From Candidatus Cloacimonadota bacterium (lineage in GTDB: Bacteria > Cloacimonadota > Cloacimonadia > Cloacimonadales > TCS61): a DNA stretch of 13,894 nucleotides. The DNA is taken from NCBI GenBank assembly GCA_030626645.1, contig DAOUTP010000022.1:1-13894 (forward strand), written 5' to 3'. A program made the position numbers and the translations under genes. Positions 9,001 to 13,894 of the stretch are shown here, in pieces; position 1 is the first letter of the stretch, and each line of letters opens with the position of its first letter. The notes under the pieces were generated by a model, which worked only from the letters and a program-made list of their open reading frames with translations, was not told where the DNA came from and ran no database searches.

Positions 9001-9914
9001 TTATCAATCTCCATAACTGATAAAGTAAAACTGCAAGCACGGATTTCCATCTGTTCTTTAGTAATTGGAGCACCAAACAAAACCAGAACCACACCGCCTT
9101 TATCACTAAAATCAATTTTATTGAAATAACCTCCATAATCTTCAGCAAGAGAAATGATTTCTACCAAGCCTTTATGAAATTCTCCCTTTTCCTCAAAAGA
9201 AATAAAACATGAGACTACATCTCTGAATTCACCCCTTGAATATAGAGTTAAAATGGATTTTGGAATGAAAGGATGTAAGTCATATTTGCGTATAGCTTGC
9301 TTTTGTAATGGTTTTAAAGTTTTTGTATTTATGGAACCAATTAGAAAATATCCTTTTTCTCTTTTTAATGTTGAGGAATTTATAACTTTTTTAAGTAGTT
9401 CATCAATAATTATTTCACCTGCCTTACATCTGCTTTCACAGTGAGCAGCATTGTCTATTGCTTTACCTCGAAAATAATAACTATTCTTTTTATTGGAGGT
9501 TATTATTCGCCATTCAACCTCACCAATTGAAAGACCAATTTTGACATGTAAATCGAATGTTCCAAATTTTGTATCCTGAATTCCAATTTTTTTAAATATA
9601 TTTTGAATTTTTATTGCAGATAATATCGCATTATCAGCAGAACTTTTATCAAGCGGGAAAATCGAAGTAAAAGCATCTCCTGCAAAAGTGGAGATAAAAC
9701 CATTATTTTCATATATTTTATCAATGGACGGAGTGAAGATAGTATTAATGATCTCAGTCAGGATTTCAGCACCTTCTTTGCCGTTTCTCATAAGAGATTG
9801 CGTCATTGCTGTAAATCCGGAAATGTCAATGAACATGGTAACAGCTGACAAAGTTCCATGCAATTTTTTCCTTTGGAAATTCCCTAAAATAAATTCTGGA
9901 ACCAGGTTTTTCAT
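6096..9914 (-). CDS. Soluble-adenylyl-cyclase-like protein: tandem class III cyclase domains, STAND/AAA ATPase, TPR
   Basis: This is probably a cytoplasmic enzyme making cAMP from ATP; no signal peptide or membrane segment is seen. I chose the ATG at 9914 (1272 aa) because AAGAGGT lies 3 nt upstream, while the TTG at 9965 has no ribosome site. Residues 24-190: cyclase domain C1, with metal-binding Asp30 ('FIDISGFT') and Asp80 ('FAGDAF'). Residues 225-365: cyclase domain C2, with Lys266 ('YFNKIDFSDKGG'), Asn338 and Arg342 ('SVNLASRF'). C1 lacks Asn/Arg ('AIDNAAHC') and C2 lacks the aspartates, so one active site forms between the domains, as in mammalian soluble adenylyl cyclase. Residues 434-441: Walker A GAAGIGKS; 565-575: Walker B 'VIIEFEDTNW'; then the STAND-like 'GNPFFIEQI'. 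Residues 1025-1272: about six TPRs, with more helical repeats before them. It is monocistronic, between a convergent gene and an upstream terminator. Domain assignment is secure; the cAMP product and the input signal are inferred. Confidence 0.92.
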   Translation of the reverse strand: MKNLVPEFILGNFQRKKLHGTLSAVTMFIDISGFTAMTQSLMRNGKEGAEILTEIINTIFTPSIDKIYENNGFISTFAGDAFTSIFPLDKSSADNAILSAIKIQNIFKKIGIQDTKFGTFDLHVKIGLSIGEVEWRIITSNKKNSYYFRGKAIDNAAHCESRCKAGEIIIDELLKKVINSSTLKREKGYFLIGSINTKTLKPLQKQAIRKYDLHPFIPKSILTLYSRGEFRDVVSCFISFEEKGEFHKGLVEIISLAEDYGGYFNKIDFSDKGGVVLVLFGAPITKEQMEIRACSFTLSVMEIDNFNCRIGLSYGVAFAGFVGSEKREEYTSLGMSVNLASRFMMKARWKEIFIDSFIFEKVKENFDVSFIDNFKLKGFSQKITTYKLNKKNELAKRTGFEGKLFGRETEQKKIKSLINKINTNKFSGIIYNEGAAGIGKSRLIHEIKQSFPSTEYHWIYMPCDAILRKSFNPVKFFLSNLFIQSEQNTPEINKINFEEKIRMLSLLTKDEEIKKELNRTKSFLGALIGLFGEDSLFSQLDPKSGYLNTLYALMNLVKLLSLEKPVIIEFEDTNWIDNDTLSFLEVLTRNIENFPIAIIASCRFNDDESSFSFNLQDVKESRITLHPLDKNSAKLLIEERLNKDALIFQEIPDITFNMVWEKSQGNPFFIEQIILYLKEKNILADDLSIIKKDFEIPANINSIIVARIDKLNPELKDFTKTASVLGNNFTKKILSSMLENVEIDKYIKDGEKENIWFSENKINHVFKNVFIRESIYELILKKDLRHFHKLAAKSIENIYKSGIENYYADLAYNYDKAEIFKNAIYYLEKAGDHEKNLYHNLVAIEYYERLISIINSQKYKNDKLKFKIILNKVELLLLIGDTEPAKVELEKLNPESIKEIEQKDRYFYLSARRFVVMENFIELRKYIQQIIKELKTNYYKYFIEIYLLEALRYLNEAEEFESRAYKLLDILKSKNDRFFEGRLSNTMGIFYLNKAQYSNSMKYFRRNYEIVKKENKKTLIYAALHNIGIVHSRLGERKKAMEFYQKALKIAEEIGSKYSASKFLSDIAIVHASEGNVEKAIDHYEKGLDLARTVGNKTQEGLILYNLGDAYYRLEKFTQALDYLYRSKNMCEKIQDLVGITFANDIIGDILFRMNRLKKAKEIYINNLKLQKKLNDPEGIAHTYGNLGNCAKAAEQFNEAEKYYSEQQKILVKVGDKEGEGKAFFNWAMLEKERKNMDAATQKLKKALALFEACSFQIGINLAKEQIELLKK

Positions 9915-9949
9915 TCTACCTCTTGAAATAATAGAATTAACTTTATTTT

Positions 9950-9978
9950 GATAAATAGAGATCAACTTTGAGTGTCAA
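9950..9978 (-). promoter_or_regulatory. Possible promoter of the cyclase gene
   Basis: On the minus strand a perfect TTGACA (9978-9973) is followed after 16-17 nt by a poor -10 region (ATTTAT or TTTATC). A start near 9943 would give a leader of about 30 nt with AAGAGGT before the ATG at 9914, and would place the TTG at 9965 outside the transcript. The position between the upstream terminator and the gene fits, but the weak -10 and unknown sigma preferences of this organism keep this tentative. Confidence 0.3.
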
Positions 9979-10004
9979 ATGTTTTGTTGAATAAAATGAG
10001 TTAT

Positions 10005-10040
10005 TAATAAAAAGAAGCGAAAGTTCGAATTTTCGCTTCT
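10005..10040 (-). terminator. Intrinsic terminator of the minus-strand beta-helix/FN3 gene
   Basis: AGAAGCGAAA (10013-10022) pairs perfectly with TTTCGCTTCT (10031-10040) around an 8-nt loop. Read on the minus strand the stem runs into TTTTATTAATAA, a usable U-tract. It lies about 40 bp beyond the stop of the gene ending at 10082 and about 90 bp before the cyclase start, so it separates the two minus-strand transcripts. Confidence 0.75.
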
Positions 10041-10081
10041 ATATAGTAAACTATCCCTGGAGTTTCTGCTGAAAGGATTAA

Positions 10082-10495
10082 TTATTCCAAATTCAAATAA
10101 TCTTTCCTATTATGTGATTCCAAAAGTGCATCTGAACCTCTACTATTATAAGCTTTAACATGATAAAACTTCTTTTCACCAGAAACAGGCTCGCTCCAGG
10201 ATAAAGCTCTTACATTGAAATCATACAAACTCCATCCGGAATATGGATTAGAAGATGTATAGATATTATATCCAATAGCTCCTGAAACCAAATCCCAGCT
10301 TAAATTAATAGAATCCTCAACAATATACATATATAGATTTGCGGGTATGTCAAGATAGTCAGGTTGGTCAAAGTAGTATAAGCCAATATCATTAACTGTT
10401 CCATCAGGATCGAAAGGAGTAGCAGGATCTCCACTATCGATACAAGGTGAATTCCATTCAATGTTGAAATCTTCTGCTACCACATCAACAAACAT
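10082..10495 (-). CDS. C-terminal part of a beta-helix surface protein with an FN3-like end (5' truncated)
   Basis: The ATG at 10495 is probably not the true start. The same frame stays open to the codon ending at 10570 and reads 'GEELYPGTGNINSDPMFVD', a typical last turn of a right-handed parallel beta-helix; a TGA (10571-10573) then closes it. The visible protein holds 'SPCIDSGDP' and 'FDPDGTVNDIGLYYFD', the usual beta-helix closing motifs, then an FN3-like module of about 80 residues ('INLSWDLVSGAIGYNIY', 'KKFYHVKAYN'). Members of this kind usually have several hundred residues and a signal peptide ahead of this point; all of that is missing. The 3' end looks intact and has its own terminator. 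It is therefore a remnant, or a gene cut by an assembly join. If expressed it would lack an export signal. Confidence 0.7.
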   Translation of the reverse strand: MFVDVVAEDFNIEWNSPCIDSGDPATPFDPDGTVNDIGLYYFDQPDYLDIPANLYMYIVEDSINLSWDLVSGAIGYNIYTSSNPYSGWSLYDFNVRALSWSEPVSGEKKFYHVKAYNSRGSDALLESHNRKDYLNLE

Positions 10496-11489
10496 TGGAT
10501 CTGAATTTATATTGCCTGTTCCCGGATATAGCTCTTCACCTGGTCGAGAAATATCATTGTACGAACCTGTTCAACAAGGTCAGCTCCTATTTGAAATGGA
10601 AAATCCACAACTTCTTAAAAAACTAAATAACCTGAAAAATGAGAGATCAAAATATGAAGAAAGAATTAATTCTGCAACCAGAGGAGATCACCTATCAATC
10701 AAACTGATTGATATTGAGAATGACGTATTAAAATCAGAAAATAAAAAAGTAGAATTAAGCTTGGGAAAGGAGAATATCTCGAATCAATTGGATATTTTTT
10801 CCAAAAAATTTAATTCTGCTAAAGCGAATTATGAAGTTTATAAAGATCTTTTTGAACAGAAAAAAATCAGCTCATCAGAATTTGATGAAAGAACATCAGA
10901 GTACATGAAAATCAGTAACTCCTATCAAAATCTGCAGAATGACCTTCAATTGGTGAATAAAGAAATTAAAAGCAATAAAAGTGAGATTGAACTTTATAAA
11001 CGACAAAAAACACTTTATAAAGAAAATGTCTCTTTAATCGCTGATGATTATATTATGGAACTTGCAAAAATAAATAGTGAGATCAATGAATTGGAATATG
11101 AAGTGGAATCACTGAATGTTTATTCTCCTGCTGCTGGATATATCACCAAATTGAATTTTAGTCCAGGTGAGAATATAAAAAAAGAAGACCAGATCGTCGA
11201 GCTTTCTAATGTAGGTACGATGTGGATTATTGCATTCGGAAATTCTTTCAGTCGACAGAAGATCAAAAAAGGGATGAAGGTTAAAGTATATTGTACTAAT
11301 GAAAAAAAGGTATATGGTAAAATTGAATCTATCTCCCCGGTTATGGATCGTGTAAGTTCGTTATCAACACAATTTGAGACAGTTAGTTCCTATACAAAAA
11401 TCGAAATACTTTTGGATAATAATGAGGATGCAACCAAAAATTTAACACCTGGTGAGAGATTATTTGTTAGAGTATATTTCAGAAAATAA
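10461..11489 (+). CDS. HlyD-family membrane fusion (periplasmic adaptor) protein, N-terminally truncated
   Basis: Such adaptors link an inner-membrane transporter to an outer-membrane channel. Order: the end of the first lipoyl half ('PVQQGQLLFEMENPQLL', about 10570-10618), a long charged helical hairpin (about 10610-11100, Lys/Glu/Asn-rich, coiled-coil-like), the second lipoyl half ('YSPAAGYITKLNFSPGENI' through 'VELSNVGTMWIIAF', about 11119-11240), then the beta-barrel part ('KKGMKVKVYCTNEKKVYGKI') ending 'LTPGERLFVRVYFRK'. Family members begin with a membrane segment or lipoprotein signal and a full first lipoyl strand; both are absent. The codons before about 10545 are antisense to the beta-helix gene and look unrelated to HlyD, so the ATG at 10461 is only the longest possible start. 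No transporter or TolC-like gene is in the window. The 3' end is intact and close to the next gene, so the two may be cotranscribed. Confidence 0.75.
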   Translation: MLKSSATTSTNIGSEFILPVPGYSSSPGREISLYEPVQQGQLLFEMENPQLLKKLNNLKNERSKYEERINSATRGDHLSIKLIDIENDVLKSENKKVELSLGKENISNQLDIFSKKFNSAKANYEVYKDLFEQKKISSSEFDERTSEYMKISNSYQNLQNDLQLVNKEIKSNKSEIELYKRQKTLYKENVSLIADDYIMELAKINSEINELEYEVESLNVYSPAAGYITKLNFSPGENIKKEDQIVELSNVGTMWIIAFGNSFSRQKIKKGMKVKVYCTNEKKVYGKIESISPVMDRVSSLSTQFETVSSYTKIEILLDNNEDATKNLTPGERLFVRVYFRK

Positions 11490-11504
11490 TATATTGAGGA
11501 AAAA

Positions 11505-11705
11505 ATGAAAAAAATCATTTCTTATCGAATAGCTTACGGAGAAAGTGTGAAAGAGGTAGAAGACAAGGTTAATAAATTAATTGAACAGGGTTACGAACCT
11601 TTTGGTGAAATTCGACTTGCTCCTACACCCGAATCAATGCTAGGTGAATTTGCTGTACGATTGTACCTTCAGACAATGGTAATGTATGGGAAAGATGAAG
11701 AATAA
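11505..11705 (+). CDS. Small DUF1737-like protein
   Basis: A 66-residue protein with a good ribosome site, GAGG five bases before the ATG, 15 bp after the HlyD-like gene. It reads 'YRIAYGESVKEVEDKVNKL', then 'GYEPFGEIRL', then 'LYLQTMVMYGK'. This matches the plan of the small DUF1737/DUF4177 families: a 'YRI..G' strand, an amphipathic helix, a 'GWxPxG' turn and a closing 'QxMV' strand. Function is unknown in those families. No signal peptide or membrane segment is seen, so it is probably cytosolic. The link to the adaptor gene is position only. Family placement comes from motif recall without a search. Confidence 0.7.
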   Translation: MKKIISYRIAYGESVKEVEDKVNKLIEQGYEPFGEIRLAPTPESMLGEFAVRLYLQTMVMYGKDEE

Positions 11706-11780
11706 TTAGACTGAATGTCTTTTCCCCTCTGTCTTATTATTGTGATACAAGCACATAATACAAAACTATATAGATAACTG
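11706..11780. other. Short spacer between two convergent 3' ends
   Basis: These 75 bp separate the convergent DUF1737-like and PKD-repeat genes. The only structure I see is an imperfect stem, TATTAT-T-GTG against CAC-ATAATA (11735-11760), with one bulge and no T-tract on either strand. I do not call it a terminator. Confidence 0.5.
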
Positions 11781-13894
11781 CTAATTCAAAGCTTTTACAT
11801 AATGGAATTTCTTTACGTCTCCAATTGGAGCACTCCAGCTTTCTCCAGCAAATGAACCGGAGGTATCTTCTACAAAACCGGTGTATGGATCATCAGAAGA
11901 ATAAACCTTATATGAATTTGCACCTGTAACTACATCCCAACTGAGATGAACATCTGAACCGATAATTTCGATAGTTACATTTTGTGGTGGATCAAGAGCT
12001 GTTATCTGGATTACATTCCAAAGGAAGTTCAGTTCATCTCTTGTGCTAAAATTATCCGTAACAAAAAGAGTTACTTCGTATTCACCAGGTGAATTTTCAT
12101 AAGTAATAAAATCAAAAGAACTTGAATCTGATACTGCCATACTATAAACTGACCAGAGGTATTCCAATTCATTTCCATCCGGATCGTAAGCATCTATTGA
12201 GAAGTTGATAACATCTCCCTCAACGATCGTAATATCTCCCTCTGGAGGAATGAGTTCATTTACAACTATTGGCTGGTCAACATCGTTCACGGTAACATCC
12301 CAGGAATAGTTCAATGTGTTTCTGGAAATACCGGAAATTCTGCGGGTTACAAAGTTATCTGTAACTTCTAATGTAACCACATATTCTCCCGCAGATGTGT
12401 AATCGGTCTCAAATGTGTAGGTGCTGTCTGTGGAAACCTCAACTCCATCAAGTTCCCAACTATATTCCAATGGATTGCCGTCAAGGTCATAACCACTGAA
12501 GAAGAAATCAATCGTATCCATCTCATCAATGGTAATTACTCCCGGTGTAGGTTGAATATCGTTCACTACAATTTCCTGATCTACATCATTTACTGTGATA
12601 ACCCATGCAAAGTAAATTGAATTATCACTGAAATTATCGGTCACAAACAGAGCTACTAGATACATACCTGCTGATGTATAATCTGTTGTAAAAGTATAAG
12701 AACTATCGGTAGAAACAAGGTTCCCAGCTAATTCCCAACTGTAATCAAGAGAATTTCCATCCGGGTCATAGGCATCGATAAAGAAGTTGATTGTCTCCAT
12801 CTCATTTATGGTTACTGGTCCCGGTGCAGGTTGGATATCGTTCACTACAATTTCCTGATCTACATCATTTACGGTTATATTCCAGGTGTAGTTCAGTTCA
12901 TCTCTGGTACCAAAATTATCGGTCACATCGAGAGTTACGGAATAAACTCCGGCTGATGTGTAGTCTGTTATAAAATCATAAGTGCTGGATGTAGATTCTT
13001 CAACTCCATCTAATTTCCAACTATATTCTAATGGATTGCCATCCGGATCGTAGGCATCTATAAAGAAATTGATGGTCTCCATTTCATCGATGGTTACTGG
13101 TCCCGGTGCAGGTTGAATATCGTTCACTACTATAGGTTGATCTATATCAATTACGGTTACATTCCAGGTGTAGTTCAGTTCATCTCTGGTACCAAAATTA
13201 TCGGTCACATTGAGAGTTACGGAATAAACTCCTGCTGAGTTGTAGTCAGTCGTGAAAAGATACGTACTATCAATCGAAACTTCAAATCCATCTAATTTCC
13301 AGCTATATTCCAGAGGATTCCCATCCGGATCGTATGCATCTATTGAGAAATTAATAATATCACCCTCTTGAATAGTAATCTGTCCAGGATCAGGAACGAT
13401 CGAATTTACCACAATCACCTGGTCTACATCGTTGACCGTAACATTCCATTCATAATAAATCGAATTATCAGTGAAGTTATCAGTTACATACAAAGTTACA
13501 AGATAGTTCCCTGCCGAAGTATAATCTGTCGTGAAATCATATGTAATTGTCGTAGATTCTTCAATACCATCTAACTTCCAACTATATTCAAGCGGATTAC
13601 CATCCGGGTCATAAGCATCGATCAGGAAGTTGATAGTTTCAGTTTCATTAATGGTTACAGGTCCCGGTGCAGGCTGTATATCATTTACTACTATAGCCTG
13701 ATCTACATCATTAACCGTAACTGTCCAGCTGTAGTTCAGGGTATTATCAGTTACGAAATTATCAGTTACATCGAGGGTTACAACATAAACTCCGGCTGAT
13801 GTATAATCTGTAGTAAAATCATAAGTACTGACTGTAGATTCTTCTACTCCATCTAATTTCCAACTGTACTCAAGTGGATTACCATCCGGATCAT
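11781..13894 (-). CDS. PKD-like tandem-repeat surface protein with an FN3-like C-terminus (5' partial)
   Basis: The frame is open to the right edge (703 residues visible), so the start lies outside the window; the TTG at 13493 is internal. The visible part holds seven tandem PKD-like domains, the first cut by the edge, each about 94 residues. The core is 'DAYDPDGNPLEYSWKLDG', then 'TTDYTSAGVYSVTLDVTDNF', with 'VTVNDVDQ' linkers. A final FN3-like module follows ('VHLSWDVVTGANSYKVYSS', ending 'KKFHYVKALN' at the stop). PKD domains are Ig-like beta-sandwiches, usually extracellular stalks or protein- or glycan-binding units. The many Asp residues in 'DPDG' could bind calcium; that is inference. 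There is no membrane segment or LPXTG at the C-terminus. A ligand-binding or enzymatic head may lie upstream, outside the window. Confidence 0.88.
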   Translation of the reverse strand, partial: DPDGNPLEYSWKLDGVEESTVSTYDFTTDYTSAGVYVVTLDVTDNFVTDNTLNYSWTVTVNDVDQAIVVNDIQPAPGPVTINETETINFLIDAYDPDGNPLEYSWKLDGIEESTTITYDFTTDYTSAGNYLVTLYVTDNFTDNSIYYEWNVTVNDVDQVIVVNSIVPDPGQITIQEGDIINFSIDAYDPDGNPLEYSWKLDGFEVSIDSTYLFTTDYNSAGVYSVTLNVTDNFGTRDELNYTWNVTVIDIDQPIVVNDIQPAPGPVTIDEMETINFFIDAYDPDGNPLEYSWKLDGVEESTSSTYDFITDYTSAGVYSVTLDVTDNFGTRDELNYTWNITVNDVDQEIVVNDIQPAPGPVTINEMETINFFIDAYDPDGNSLDYSWELAGNLVSTDSSYTFTTDYTSAGMYLVALFVTDNFSDNSIYFAWVITVNDVDQEIVVNDIQPTPGVITIDEMDTIDFFFSGYDLDGNPLEYSWELDGVEVSTDSTYTFETDYTSAGEYVVTLEVTDNFVTRRISGISRNTLNYSWDVTVNDVDQPIVVNELIPPEGDITIVEGDVINFSIDAYDPDGNELEYLWSVYSMAVSDSSSFDFITYENSPGEYEVTLFVTDNFSTRDELNFLWNVIQITALDPPQNVTIEIIGSDVHLSWDVVTGANSYKVYSSDDPYTGFVEDTSGSFAGESWSAPIGDVKKFHYVKALN
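12001..13894 (-). repeat. Tandem 282-bp repeat array coding for PKD-like domains
   Basis: The GGTTACTGGTCCCGGTGCAGG element recurs at 12811 and 13093, exactly 282 bp apart, and a near-copy follows at 13654, two units further (561 bp). Similarity is high at DNA level between units 3 and 4 and between parts of units 4 and 5, and lower in the unit nearest the FN3 module. This suggests continuing duplication or gene conversion inside the array. The period is a whole number of codons (94), so unit gain or loss would keep the frame. Confidence 0.85.

Noticed and set aside
9915..9965. Upstream TTG start (9965) for the cyclase gene
   Set aside because: It has no ribosome site and overlaps the candidate promoter. 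The ATG at 9914 has AAGAGGT just ahead, and family-like sequence begins there.
10461..10544. First codons of the HlyD-like frame as a signal peptide or membrane anchor
   Set aside because: They are not hydrophobic enough, and they are antisense to convincing beta-helix coding sequence.
11735..11760. Hairpin as a bidirectional terminator
   Set aside because: The stem is AT-rich and bulged, and no T-tract follows on either strand.
12001..13894. Regular repeats as a CRISPR array
   Set aside because: The 282-bp period is in frame and codes for PKD-like domains. There are no short identical repeats with unique spacers.
1..13894. tRNA, rRNA, transposase, phage or toxin-antitoxin genes
   Set aside because: I looked on both strands and saw no supporting motifs. 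Nearly all bases are explained by the genes listed.

Overview
The window comes from an AT-rich bacterial genome. It is dominated by very large, repetitive, presumably exported surface proteins whose C-terminal fibronectin-III-like modules resemble one another. Module style points to the FCB superphylum: a 'TW.G..STDW...NNW' sheet-start motif, beta-helix stretches ending in 'SPCIDSGDP', and PKD arrays followed by a final '..SY.VYSS.DPY.G..' module. Candidatus Cloacimonadota or a neighbouring candidate phylum is my best guess. That is inference from protein style; no rRNA or marker gene is present.

Layout. (1) 2-6004, plus strand: the 3' part of a giant exported protein. It has the end of a papain-like (C39-type) peptidase domain, an Ig-like domain, two beta-sandwich modules, about 4 kb of beta-solenoid repeats and a terminal FN3-like module. 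(2) 6028-6097: two adjacent 12-bp hairpins between convergent genes; the second is a clear intrinsic terminator for the plus strand. (3) 6096-9914, minus strand: a large signalling protein with two class III cyclase domains, a STAND/AAA-type ATPase and C-terminal TPRs, the architecture of mammalian soluble adenylyl cyclase. Its five key catalytic residues are split between the two cyclase domains as in that enzyme. (4) 10013-10040: a terminator for the minus-strand gene beyond it. (5) 10082 to about 10570, minus strand: the C-terminal end of a beta-helix/FN3 surface protein. (6) About 10545-11489, plus strand: a HlyD-type membrane fusion protein lacking its N-terminus, followed 15 bp later by (7) a 66-codon DUF1737-like protein. 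(8) 11781-13894, minus strand: a protein with at least seven tandem PKD-like domains and an FN3-like end, running off the right edge.

The structural oddity is at about 10495-10575. Two genes face away from each other, and each has an intact 3' end but lacks its 5' end at the same point. This is what one deletion between two divergent genes, or an assembly join, would leave. The most informative gene is the soluble-adenylyl-cyclase-like protein. I see no CRISPR array, RNA gene, transposase, phage gene or obvious defence system.
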